Shown: positions 1 through 8,981 of the stretch, one piece after another
How the letters are laid out: the number at the start of each line of letters is the position of its first letter
Position numbering within the stretch: the stretch's first letter is position 1
Source: Caulobacter sp.
GTDB taxonomy: Bacteria; Pseudomonadota; Alphaproteobacteria; Caulobacterales; Caulobacteraceae
Assembly: GCA_017745235.1 (NCBI GenBank)
Contig: JAGHZU010000003.1
Location: 254,465-318,464, forward strand
DNA length: 64,000 nucleotides
Reading direction: 5' to 3'
Made by a program: the position numbers and the translations under genes
Notes under the pieces: generated by a model
What the model was told of the DNA's origin: nothing
The model's input: the letters and a program-made list of their open reading frames with translations, nothing else
Databases searched by the model: none

Positions 1-257
1 TAGAGCCCGGCCAAGCTTTCGGCGTCATGGACGACGCCGGCATAACCGGCGCGTGTGTGGGTGATCATGCCTTCTCCGGCCAACCGCGCCAGGGCCTCAC
101 GAACCGGGGTTTGGCTCACCCCGAGTTCGCCTGCGATGGCGTTCACGGGGAGCGGCGCCCCCTGCAAGGGACCATGCTCGACGAGGCGTCGACGAAGCAT
201 CTCAAGCGTACGTTCGAAGGGGTCGCGGTCCCGGCCCAAAGCAAAGCCTCCTGGCAT
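1..257 (-). CDS. GntR family transcriptional regulator, N-terminal wHTH (partial, runs off the window edge)
   Basis: Manual reverse-strand translation from 257: MPGGFALGRDRDPFERTLEMLRRRLVEHGPLQGAPLPVNAIAGELGVSQTPVREALARLAGEGMITHTRAGYAGVV, a typical GntR/FadR winged HTH (LGVSQTPVREALARLAGEGMI). Not in the ORF track because it is truncated. Confidence 0.85.
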   Translation of the reverse strand, partial: MPGGFALGRDRDPFERTLEMLRRRLVEHGPLQGAPLPVNAIAGELGVSQTPVREALARLAGEGMITHTRAGYAGVVHDAESLAGL

Positions 258-568
258 GTCCGCCGACTGTCTTCCCGCCGGACCGACCCCGTCGACGGCG
301 AGCAGCAACAAGCCCCGGCCCCACCGCGCCAAACCTGTGGACAACGGGATCGACCGGCAACATTCGGCGACCTGTCTGGCGAACAGTTGCCGGCGATGTC
401 GCGATCGGTTGCACCTTGACCGGCAACCTTGAACGGATGCTGGCCGGATTGAACCAGATGACCCAATTCAACTTCGCGGATCGAGTCTTCTGTACCCGGA
501 ACAGTTGCGAGGCCGAGCCTCCCCGCCTTTACTACCCCCCAGGTTGTTTGCGTGCCCGGGAGCGTTGC

Positions 569-1069
569 ATGGTCGCCCATCCCAAGACGCCGCTCGCGCG
601 TCAGCGGCGCCTGCTCTCCAAGATCCTCAAGCTTGTTCGCCAGGAGCGCCACATGACCGCCGCCCAGGTGGCGGCGGGCATGGGCGTGTCGCTGCGTACC
701 TATCAGGACTTCGAGGCGGGGCGGCGCGACTACGACTTCGACAAGGTGCGGCGGTTCGCCAAGGCCACGCGGTCGGACGCCACCAGCATCCATCTGGGCG
801 TCCAGTATCACTGGCCCGAATTGCCCGTGCTGATGATGGACAACAAGATGGCGACCGCCTTCTTCATCCTGACGCGGGATCTGCACACCGAGATCGGACC
901 GCGCCTGTCGCGGGTGCCGCCGGGTTTGCTGGTTTCGGGATACCGGCAAATCGGCGACGAAATCCGCAAGTTGTTCGAGCGCCAGGACGCCAGCGCCGAG
1001 GACTATATCGAGCGCGCCATCGCCAAGACCTACGAGGACCCGGACGACGACGCCGACGAGGAGCGCTGA
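569..1069 (+). CDS. XRE-type helix-turn-helix transcriptional regulator
   Basis: MVAHPKTPLARQRRLLSKILKLVRQERHMTAAQVAAGMGVSLRTYQDFEAGRRDYDFDKVRRFAKAT: Cro/CI-like HTH. Internal ATG at 569 preferred over 416. Confidence 0.75.
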   Translation: MVAHPKTPLARQRRLLSKILKLVRQERHMTAAQVAAGMGVSLRTYQDFEAGRRDYDFDKVRRFAKATRSDATSIHLGVQYHWPELPVLMMDNKMATAFFILTRDLHTEIGPRLSRVPPGLLVSGYRQIGDEIRKLFERQDASAEDYIERAIAKTYEDPDDDADEER

Positions 1070-1081
1070 GGCGCTCGGCCG

Positions 1082-1417
1082 TTAGTCCGGAGGCGGGGGC
1101 GCGGCCGGCGCGGCGGGTTTGTCGACCTGGCGGATCCAGGTCAGCGGCAGGACGCCGTCCTCGGCGGCCAACAGGCGGGCGTTGACCGGCTCGGGCCAGG
1201 CCGGATCGTCGAGCTTGACGTTGAGCACGGCGCCGCTGGCGTCGCCCGCCCGCCAGGCGGCCCCGATTTCGTTCTCTCCGACCAGGGCCCGGTAGTCCGG
1301 CCCCTTGCCGCTGATCTTGCCGGTCGGCGCCAGGCGCACGACCGCATCGAGGCTGAGGGTCGTCAGGCGACCGGTGAAGCCGTCGTCTTCGCGACGGAAA
1401 TGGCCAAGGATCGACAT
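1082..1417 (-). CDS. DUF736 family protein (copy 1)
   Basis: MSILGHFRREDDGFTGRLTTLSLDAVVRLAPT...NEIGAAWRAGDASGAVLNVKLDDPAWPEPVNARLLAAEDG; shares the EIGAAW/LDDP..P.PV.ARL.AAE pattern with copy 2. Confidence 0.8.
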   Translation of the reverse strand: MSILGHFRREDDGFTGRLTTLSLDAVVRLAPTGKISGKGPDYRALVGENEIGAAWRAGDASGAVLNVKLDDPAWPEPVNARLLAAEDGVLPLTWIRQVDKPAAPAAPPPPD

Positions 1418-1784
1418 AGGAGGCTCCGGCCCGCCGAGGGAGGGACCCCGGCAAGGCGGCGACCCGGTCGGGGCGTGGGGGGAACGCCTTGCCGATCGGG
1501 CCGCCGCGACCGGCCGCCGTGGGGGAGCGGCGACGGGCCGGGTGGCGCGGACGATCGATAGAGACGCCTGGCGGGCGGTTGGAGGCGACTATCTGGTCCG
1601 CGCCAAACCTTTGTGTCGCAAGGGTTTTCCTTGCTCAATCCACCGGAGACGCGCGTCAAACACAAAGAGCCTCTGGGAAAGAATCGCAAAGTCCCCCTAG
1701 CCTTCGGGCCTCAGGGGATTCGACTCGCGCTGGCCTTTGTTCTATCTTTGTTCTCATTGTTGATGACGCGACGCGGAGGGTGTG

Positions 1785-2153
1785 ATGACGCAGGCGAGCG
1801 ACGTGGTGATCGACGGGGTCGGCTTCATGAGCCTGCACCATCATGACGGCCGGTTCGTACGCGGCGGCGGGCTCTTCGCGTTCGCCCGGCGCGATCCCGA
1901 CGGCGGCCGGACGATCTTCTGCCTGGAGCTGTCCAAGGACATCAGTCGAGAAGCCGTGCCAGGACACCAAGCTTGGCCGCATGCCGTCTCGCGCGGGATG
2001 AATGAGGTCCTGGTGCATTTGGCCGGTTCGCAGCAGGCGCTGAATGAGGTGGGTCCGGACGCGATCTTCCCGCCCCTGCGCTATGATCTCTCCGAAGACC
2101 CCGGCGAGCCGGACCTGGCCGACGGCGGTGTCGCCGCCGGCCAGGCCGCCTGA
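1785..2153 (+). CDS. hypothetical protein
   Basis: ORF MTQASDVVIDGVGFMSLHHHDGRFVRGGGLFAFARRDPDGGRTIFCLELSKD...; lies in the gap between DUF736 and ardC; no family recognised. Confidence 0.4.
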   Translation: MTQASDVVIDGVGFMSLHHHDGRFVRGGGLFAFARRDPDGGRTIFCLELSKDISREAVPGHQAWPHAVSRGMNEVLVHLAGSQQALNEVGPDAIFPPLRYDLSEDPGEPDLADGGVAAGQAA

Positions 2154-2157
2154 GACT

Positions 2158-3090
2158 TCAGTCCGCCAGATCGTCGGCGGCGGGCTGAAGCATCTTGAGG
2201 TGCTCGACCGCCCGCTGGGCATGGGCGGCGGCGGTGAAGATCGCCCGCTTGTCGCCCCGCAGGACCTTCAGCCAACTGCCGATATAGGCCGCATGGTCTG
2301 GACGGGGACGAAGATCGATCCCGAGATCGGCGCAGAGGAACGCCGCGCCCAGCTCGGCCACCAGTTCCTCGCGGGCATAGCCCTCGTCGCCGAACGCCTT
2401 GCGCCCGAGGTCGCGATTGAGCCGCGAGGGATGGCGCGTCCAGTGGACGGTCTCGTGGCCGCGCGTGGCGTAGTAGTCATGGGCGCTGTCGAAGACGCCA
2501 AAGTCTGGAAGCCGGATGCGATCGGTCGCCACGTTGTAATAGGCGCTGTCGCCGCCATGCTCGACCCTGGCCCCCGTGGCCTGCAGGAAGGCGGCGGCCT
2601 GGGCGATGCGCTCGCTTTCGGACAGGCGCGGGGCGCTGGCGCCGTGGAACCGCTCTGGCAGACCGTCGATCTGCTCGACGTTGAAGACCTTGTAGGCTTT
2701 CAGGAAGGGGATCGAGCGCTCGACATCCTCGCCACGATCATTGGTCTCCTGGCGCGTGATGCGGTTGGCGTAGACGACCATCGTGCCCGTCTGGCCCTTG
2801 CGCACCGCCCCGCCCAGTTCGAGGGCTTGGCGGAAGGTCATCCAGATCGGGGCGGCGTAGCCCTGCTCGACGGCCTGGCCCCAGAGCACCAGGGTGTTGA
2901 TGCCGGAATAGGGCTCCAGGCTGTGGCGCAGCGGCCGAGTGATGGAGCCTGCGGCATGTCCGGCGCTCCAGGGCTTGGTCCAGGTCGCCACACCCGTTTC
3001 GAGGTCGGCGAGGATCTGGTTGGTGATGGTGGCGTAGGGGTCTTGGCGGGTCGCGCCGTCCTGGCGCGAAGGGGTTTGGGCGCGCGTCAT
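2158..3090 (-). CDS. ArdC family antirestriction / zincin-like metallopeptidase protein
   Basis: ITNQILADLETGVATWTKPWSAG...PYSGINTLVLW...YATRGHETVHWTRHPSRLNRD...YAREELVAELGAAFLCADLGI: DUF1738 N-domain plus HExxH-like zincin motif (HETVH). Confidence 0.9.
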   Translation of the reverse strand: MTRAQTPSRQDGATRQDPYATITNQILADLETGVATWTKPWSAGHAAGSITRPLRHSLEPYSGINTLVLWGQAVEQGYAAPIWMTFRQALELGGAVRKGQTGTMVVYANRITRQETNDRGEDVERSIPFLKAYKVFNVEQIDGLPERFHGASAPRLSESERIAQAAAFLQATGARVEHGGDSAYYNVATDRIRLPDFGVFDSAHDYYATRGHETVHWTRHPSRLNRDLGRKAFGDEGYAREELVAELGAAFLCADLGIDLRPRPDHAAYIGSWLKVLRGDKRAIFTAAAHAQRAVEHLKMLQPAADDLAD

Positions 3091-3161
3091 GGCGGCCTCC
3101 TTGGCGTTGCGGGGTGAAGGGGCGCCCCCGCCGCGTGGCGGCGGGGGCAAGGTGTGATCCG

Positions 3162-3509
3162 TCAGGCTTCCGGCTCTGGGGCCACCGACGGATCGGCGTC
3201 GTCACGCTTGCGCGGGCGGCTCCAGACCAGATCGAAGCCCTCTTCGGCGGCGAAGAGGCGGGCGCTGACCGGCGCGGGGAAGCTCGGATCGTCCAGGCGG
3301 ACCGACAGGTAGTCGACGCCGCCGGCGGAGGTGTATTTCCAGGCCGCGCCGATTTCGGCGCCTTCGGCGAAGACGCGGTAGACCGGCTGGTCCTTGGCGG
3401 GATCGCCTTCGACCGCCTTGAAGACGACCTTCGGAACGTGGAGCTTCAGGCTGCGGATCGAACCCGAGAAACCTTCGGGCGTGGCGGTGAACGTGCCGAT
3501 GCGGGCCAT
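3162..3509 (-). CDS. DUF736 family protein (copy 2, intact)
   Basis: MARIGTFTATPEGFSGSIRSLKLHVPKVVFKAVEGDPAKDQPVYRVFAEGAEIGAAWKYTSAGGVDYLSVRLDDPSFPAPVSARLFAAEEGFDLVW; SD-like AAAGGA upstream; followed by ardC. Confidence 0.9.
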   Translation of the reverse strand: MARIGTFTATPEGFSGSIRSLKLHVPKVVFKAVEGDPAKDQPVYRVFAEGAEIGAAWKYTSAGGVDYLSVRLDDPSFPAPVSARLFAAEEGFDLVWSRPRKRDDADPSVAPEPEA

Positions 3510-3798
3510 GGTGTAGTCCTTTCGCTTTTCGGGCCGCGCCTTTCGCGGCCTCGATGGCGCTCCGAGACCGGGGACAGGCGACGGACGGCAGGCCGCTCCG
3601 CCCGAAGGGGGACGGACCCGCAGCGCAGCGCAGGACCGCCGACGGCGGCTTTGTTGCCTCGCGAGGAAGGCGCGCCAGACCCAAGGGATGAGCGCCGGGG
3701 AAGAAAGCCGATGGCCAGGTTGCCGACGGGCGACGCCCTGGTTCGGATCAAGCCCAGAGAGGCCGCGACAGACGGGGCCCGACCGGCGACAGGACGGC

Positions 3799-4139
3799 CA
3801 TGGCCGGGATCGGCGGCATCGTCGCCGCGCCCGAGGTTTTCCGGGTCGGTCCGCGCCTGGAACGACACGCCCAACGTCGTCTTCAGGTCGGTCGAAGGCG
3901 ATCCCGCCAAGGCCCCGCTGGTCGGCGCGTCTTCGCCGAGGGCGCCGAAATCGGCGCGGCCTGGGTCACGGCTTGAACGACGGTGTCGACTACCTGTCGG
4001 TCCGTCTTGATCGATCCGCACTCACCCATGCTGGTCAGCGCCGCCTTTCGCCGCCGAGGAGGGCTTCGAGTGGGTCTGGCCCCGCCCCGCCCGCGCGACG
4101 AGGCCGATCCGTCGGTGGCCCCCGAGCCGGAAGCCTGAC
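3799..4139 (+). pseudogene. decayed inverted copy of the DUF736 gene
   Basis: Nucleotide similarity to the reverse complement of 3162..3509 (e.g. GGTCGAAGGCGATCCCGCCAAGG, GCCGAAATCGGCGCGGCCTGG, GTCGACTACCTGTCGGTCCG, GATCCGTCGGTGGCCCC(A/C)GAGCCGGAAGCCTGACGGA), broken by frameshifts and an in-frame stop (GTCACGGCTTGA). Confidence 0.85.
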
Positions 4140-4225
4140 GGACCACACCTTGCCCCCGCCGCCACGCGGCGGGGGCGCTCCTTCACCCCACAGCGCCAGG
4201 GAGGCCCGCCATGACGCGCGCCAAA

Positions 4226-4253
4226 ACGGGCCGCTCCCTAAGGCGCGGCCCGT
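4226..4253 (-). terminator. candidate intrinsic terminator downstream of the parB-like gene
   Basis: Hairpin ACGGGCCGC-TCCCTAAG-GCGGCCCGT; on the minus strand it is followed by a short T run (GTTTTGG). Confidence 0.5.
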
Positions 4254-4262
4254 CCAAGAGGC

Positions 4263-6392
4263 CTATTCAGCCGCCGCCAGCGCCGGGTCCGTGAAATCCT
4301 CGGCCTGCGGCGTGGGGACCTCGCCCTGCTCTTGAGCCATCGTCAGCGGGCTCTCCTCGGGGCCGTCCGCCACCGCCGAAGGCTTGGTGCGCAGCAGCGC
4401 CGGGAGCCATTGGGCCTTGACCAGATCAGGCTCGGCCGCCGCGATCAGGTCGGCCTTCTTGAGCCCCGACAGGCGCGTAGCGGTGTCGGGCGAAACGGCC
4501 TCGGCGATCGCCGCCAGCACGTGGGCCTTGGTGACCCGCGAGAGGAAGCGTTCGGCGCTCGGCGTCCAGAACGGCCGCATGTCCAGACCGGCGGCGCTGG
4601 CCAGGGCCTCGGCATGGTCCAGGGCCGCCCCGCGCCCGTCCCAGCTGCGCACCGCATTGACCGTCTGGCTGACACAGTAGGCCAGGAGGCTCATGCGGCT
4701 GGCGGCGTCGAGCCCGATGACAAAGTCCCAGGCTTCTTCCGACTTTTTGGGCATGAGCTTGGCCCATTGACCATAGCGCGCCTCGCCCGCTTCGAAGGCC
4801 GGGCTGTTCTGGATGCCCGGCGCGTGGTCGGTCAGCAGCGCCGAGCCGCTGCGCACCTCCAGGCACGAGGCGCGCCCGCCGCCGAAGAAGGTGGTCAGGA
4901 CCAGGACATGGGTCAGGGCCAGCAAAGCCAAGTCCGGATCGTTGCTGATCGCCAGACGCAGGGCGGCGGTGCGGTGGGCGGTGAGATCGGCCACGAGCCG
5001 GGCCGACAGCGGCGCGGCGGCGTCGCCCTCGGGCTCGGCGTCCGCATCGGCGCGTTCACCGGGCTGGGCGCCCGTCGCCTCGTCGTCGCCGCCATCGCCG
5101 TTGGGATCGGCTTCGCCCCAGTGGCCGCCGGTCTCGTCACCGGTCTCGTAAGGCTCGGGCTCGACCGGCGCGTCCTCGGGGCGCACGAGGCCGCGTTCGA
5201 TCCGCGCCTGGCCATCATAGCCGAGCACGACCCAGACCCCGGCCCGCGCCAAGGCCTCGGGCGCGTAGGCCTCGACCACCTCGGGGTTGATCAGGACTTC
5301 CAGCGCGGACAGCCGCGCCTCGACTTCCGGCGGCAAGACCTCGACCGTCTCCCAGGCCTGGGCGAGCGCGTCATATTCCGCGCGCAGGGCTTGGCCCTCG
5401 GCGATGGCCTGGGCCGTTGGCGCGACCGGTTGGGGCCAGACGCGCGACAGGCCGTGACCATGCGGATAGTCCAGATGGGCCTCCCCCCACTTCCAGCCTT
5501 CCTGGTCGCGAAGATCGTTGGCCATCGCGGCCAGCTTGTCGGCCACCAGCCGATCAAGCAGGGCAGGGTCGGACAGGTAGCCGCCGTTGTCCTCGGTGAA
5601 GAGGTCGCGGATCACCGTCCCTCCGGCCGCGACATAGGCGTCGATACCGACGAAGATCACCCGGCGGTCGCGAGCGACGACACTGGTCTCGGTCATCGCC
5701 CGACGAATGGCGGCGGGCTGGGCGTGGCGGTGGCTGGCGAAGACCTGCCGTTGGCGGTCGTGGTCTTCGGTCACGGCGAAGGCCATCAACTGGTCGAGGG
5801 TCAGGTCACCGGCGCGGTAGTGATCGATCACGTCCGGCGCGACGGCGGCCAGACGCAGGCGTTGACGCACGAAGGCGGCGCTGACGCCAAACCGCGCGCC
5901 GATGGTTTCCGCGCCTTGGCCCTGGCGTTCGGCCAGATCGTGGAAAGCCAAAAATTCGTCGGCCGGATGAAGCGCCTCGCGGCTGAAATTTTCATCGAGG
6001 CTGACGGCGAGCGCGTCGTTACGCTCATCGACCAGACAGCGCACGCCCACCGTCCGGGGGATCAGCTTGCGCTTGGCCAGCAGGCGCAAGGCCAGGCGCC
6101 GCCCCTCCCCGGCCGTGACGAGGCCATAGCCGGTCTCGCTGCCGTCGGCGCGGCGTTCGGGCTTGACCACCGGCAGGTGGATCAAGCCCTTGTCGAGGAT
6201 CGAGGCGGCGCGCTGCTCGATCGCCGCCGGGCTATGACCGCCCTTGCGAACATTGTCGGGCGATCGCTTGAGCTTGTTGAGGGGATAGACGCGCTCCTCA
6301 CCGGCGCGCACGGCGCCGGTGTCGGCGAGCACCAGGCCCTTTTCGCGGGCCGTCGGGGGAACGTCTTGGGCGGTTTGACTGGACACGGACAT
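4263..6392 (-). CDS. ParB/RepB/Spo0J-family partition-like protein
   Basis: YPLNKLKRSPDNVRKGGHSPAAIEQRAASILDKGLIHLPVVKPE...GYGLVTAGEGRRLALRLLAKR...ENFSREALHPADEFLAFHDLAERQGQGAETIGARFGVSAAFVRQRLRLAAVAPDVIDHYRAGDLTLDQLMAFA: ParB nuclease-like domain plus KorB-type HTH. ATG at 6392 used. Confidence 0.9.
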   Translation of the reverse strand: MSVSSQTAQDVPPTAREKGLVLADTGAVRAGEERVYPLNKLKRSPDNVRKGGHSPAAIEQRAASILDKGLIHLPVVKPERRADGSETGYGLVTAGEGRRLALRLLAKRKLIPRTVGVRCLVDERNDALAVSLDENFSREALHPADEFLAFHDLAERQGQGAETIGARFGVSAAFVRQRLRLAAVAPDVIDHYRAGDLTLDQLMAFAVTEDHDRQRQVFASHRHAQPAAIRRAMTETSVVARDRRVIFVGIDAYVAAGGTVIRDLFTEDNGGYLSDPALLDRLVADKLAAMANDLRDQEGWKWGEAHLDYPHGHGLSRVWPQPVAPTAQAIAEGQALRAEYDALAQAWETVEVLPPEVEARLSALEVLINPEVVEAYAPEALARAGVWVVLGYDGQARIERGLVRPEDAPVEPEPYETGDETGGHWGEADPNGDGGDDEATGAQPGERADADAEPEGDAAAPLSARLVADLTAHRTAALRLAISNDPDLALLALTHVLVLTTFFGGGRASCLEVRSGSALLTDHAPGIQNSPAFEAGEARYGQWAKLMPKKSEEAWDFVIGLDAASRMSLLAYCVSQTVNAVRSWDGRGAALDHAEALASAAGLDMRPFWTPSAERFLSRVTKAHVLAAIAEAVSPDTATRLSGLKKADLIAAAEPDLVKAQWLPALLRTKPSAVADGPEESPLTMAQEQGEVPTPQAEDFTDPALAAAE

Positions 6393-6968
6393 AGGAGGTC
6401 TCCCGTCTAGGGTTGGGGGCAGGCGCGGGTTGCGCCTGGCCCCTGCCCGTCGGCGAGACCGGGGGGTGCAAGCGGAGTGGCGGTTTCGCGGGGCCCCGGC
6501 TGCAGCCGTCGCCGCCCTCGGGCCCCACGAGGTCTCAAGCCCGCGAAGCTGGGCGGAAACCGATGCGAAGCGCGCCAGGGGGCAGCGCCCCCAAGCCGCG
6601 GGCGCGCAGCGCCCGCCTTGTCCTTCGAAACCTTTCAAGATCGGGGATGAACGACATCCTCGCCGAGCAGCGGGGTGACCGCCGCCCCGAGACCCCGTGG
6701 CTCGGAGGCGCGTCGCGCACTCGGCTCGGGCCCGATTGCCATCGCGGCCCGCCCCCCTCGCACGCGATTACCAAAACACGACCGGGCGGGCGCCCGGCAA
6801 TCACGCAGCACGTCCGCGCATGGGCTTAGATCACTGGGCCATAGGCTTGGAGTTGGGACACGTGCGCCATCCAAAACCAGCGATGCGGCGCGGGCCTGCT
6901 TACGGCGCGAGCCGCCAGGCCGCCCGGCAGGTCGCGCGGTCCGTACGGGTCCGTTTCGGAGATCGATC

Positions 6969-8192
6969 ATGACGACCCAGGACTATGTGTTTTCAGGCCT
7001 CAAGGTCGTGGATCTCGCCAGCTTCATCGCCGGCCCGGCGGCCGCCACCATCCTGGCGGACTTCGGGGCCGAAGTGATCAAGGTCGAGCCGCCGGGCGTC
7101 GGAGACCCCTACCGCTACTTCGCCCAGACCCCGCCCAATCCCGTTTGTGACGTCAACTACGCCTGGCAGCTGACCAACCGTAACAAGCGCAGCATCGCGC
7201 TGGACCTGAAGGCGGCGGAATCCCGAGACGTCCTGGAAAGACTGGTGTCCTGGGCCGATGTGGTGGTGGTCAATTTTCCGCCCCGCGTCCGCCAGGCCTT
7301 GGGCCTGACCTACGAGGCCCTCGCGCCGCTAAATCCCCGGCTGATCTATGCCGACATCACCGGCTACGGCGCCCACGGTCCCGAGGCCGACACCCCCGGC
7401 TTCGACATCACCGCCTATTGGGCCCGCACCGGCCTGATGGAGGTGACCCACGACGCCGGCAGCCCGCCAACGTTGCCGATCCCCGGCATCGGCGATCACG
7501 CGACGGCCACGACCCTCTACGCGGCGATCGTGACGGCGCTCTACGTCCGTGAGCGGACCGGGCGCGGCGGACACGTCACCACGTCCCTGATCGCCAACGG
7601 GATCTGGGCGGCCGGCGCCTGGGTCGAAGGCGGCCTCAACGGCGGCCACTTCTTCCCCCAGCATGACCGCAGCGCCCCGCCCAACGCCTTGCTCAATCCC
7701 TACAGGACAGCTGACGGGCGCTGGATCCTCCTGGTGGCCGCGCAGCGCAAGGACTGGCCGGGCTTTGCCGAAGCCGTCGGGCGTATCGACCTGCTGGAAG
7801 ATCCGCGTTTCATCGACGAGCGGGCGCGCGCGGCCAACGCCGCCGAGCTCGTGGCGATCCTTGACCCCCTCTTTGCGAGCCAGCCCCTGGACCACTGGAA
7901 GGCGGCCCTGGCCGAAAAGCGGGTCATCTTCGGCGTCGTGCAGGTGGCCCGAGAGATCGTTTCAGACCCGCAGCTGGCGGCCAATGAGATCGTGGTGCCC
8001 TTACCCGAGGCCGGACCGGGCGCGCGCACCGTCTCCAGTCCGCTGCAACTGATCGGGCAGGCCAAGGCGCCGCCGAGCCTTGCGCCAAGGCTGGGCGAGC
8101 ACGGCGCGGCGATCCTGGCCGAGCTTGGCTATGACACCGACGCCATCGAGCGGCTGCACAGCCTTGGGGCTGTTGCGCGTTTTGCCTCCTAA
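6969..8192 (+). CDS. CaiB/BaiF family CoA transferase
   Basis: [42 protein letters not shown]...[12 protein letters not shown]: class III CoA-transferase signature; SD and ATG at 6969. Confidence 0.93.
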   Translation: MTTQDYVFSGLKVVDLASFIAGPAAATILADFGAEVIKVEPPGVGDPYRYFAQTPPNPVCDVNYAWQLTNRNKRSIALDLKAAESRDVLERLVSWADVVVVNFPPRVRQALGLTYEALAPLNPRLIYADITGYGAHGPEADTPGFDITAYWARTGLMEVTHDAGSPPTLPIPGIGDHATATTLYAAIVTALYVRERTGRGGHVTTSLIANGIWAAGAWVEGGLNGGHFFPQHDRSAPPNALLNPYRTADGRWILLVAAQRKDWPGFAEAVGRIDLLEDPRFIDERARAANAAELVAILDPLFASQPLDHWKAALAEKRVIFGVVQVAREIVSDPQLAANEIVVPLPEAGPGARTVSSPLQLIGQAKAPPSLAPRLGEHGAAILAELGYDTDAIERLHSLGAVARFAS

Positions 8193-8218
8193 ACCCTCTG
8201 CCCGGACGGAGATGCGCC

Positions 8219-8956
8219 GTGACTGAAGACGAGGTTCGCGCCCAGGCCTACGCCATGCCGCTGACGAGCCCGGCCTATCCAAAGCCGCCGTTTCGCTTTG
8301 TCGACCGCGAGTTCGTGATCATCAGCTACCGGACGGATCCTGAGGCGCTGGCCCGGGTGGTTCCCGCGCCGCTGCGCCCCGCCGAGCCGATCGTCAAATA
8401 CGAGTTCATCAAGATGCCGGACTCCAGCGGCCTGGGCTCCTACACGGAGTCGGGTCAGGTGATCCCGGTCAGCTATGGCGGCGCGCCGGGCGGCTTCACC
8501 CACGCCATGTACCTCGACAGCGAAGCCGGCATCGCCTCCGGACGCGAACTGCTGGGCTTTCCCAAGGTGCTGGCCCAGCCGCGCCTGGAGGTTCGCAATG
8601 ACGCGCTTGTCGGCACGCTCGACTACAACGGCGTGCGAGTGGCCACCGCCACCATGGCTTACAAGTGGAAGGCGCTCGACCACGACGCCGTGGCGGCCTC
8701 GCTGGCGGCGCCCGGCTACCTGCTGAAGATCCTGCCGCATGTCGATGGCACGGCCCGCATTTGCGAATTGGTCAAGGTGCATATCGCCGATGTCACCGTC
8801 AAAGGCGCCTGGACCGGCCCCGCCGCCCTGGAACTGCATCCGCACGCGCTTGCGCCCGTGTCGCGGCTTCCGGTGCTCGAGGTGCTCTCCGCCACCCACG
8901 TGCTGACCGATCTGACCATCGTCGGCGGCGAGGTCGTCCACGATTACCTCGCCTGA
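8219..8956 (+). CDS. acetoacetate decarboxylase family protein
   Basis: [35 protein letters not shown]...[28 protein letters not shown]...[34 protein letters not shown] family. GTG start. Confidence 0.9.
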   Translation: MTEDEVRAQAYAMPLTSPAYPKPPFRFVDREFVIISYRTDPEALARVVPAPLRPAEPIVKYEFIKMPDSSGLGSYTESGQVIPVSYGGAPGGFTHAMYLDSEAGIASGRELLGFPKVLAQPRLEVRNDALVGTLDYNGVRVATATMAYKWKALDHDAVAASLAAPGYLLKILPHVDGTARICELVKVHIADVTVKGAWTGPAALELHPHALAPVSRLPVLEVLSATHVLTDLTIVGGEVVHDYLA

Positions 8957-8981
8957 TCCTCAAACCTTGGAGACTGCCTTC

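Larger units (their letters stand above)
3090..4225. repeat. imperfect inverted duplication around DUF736 and the ardC start
   Basis: Left arm ~3080-3509, right arm ~3799-4225 (reverse complement). The right arm retains GCCCCCGCCGCCACGCGGCGGGGGC and ends at a remnant of the ardC start (ATGACGCGCGCCAAAA). Confidence 0.85.

Noticed and set aside
2044-3117. 357-aa plus-strand ORF over ardC
   Set aside because: Antisense shadow ORF typical of GC-rich DNA; the minus-strand ArdC has clear family motifs.
4332-6410. 692-aa plus-strand ORF over the parB-like gene
   Set aside because: Antisense to a recognised ParB; low-complexity composition (R/G/L/A-rich) without domain motifs.
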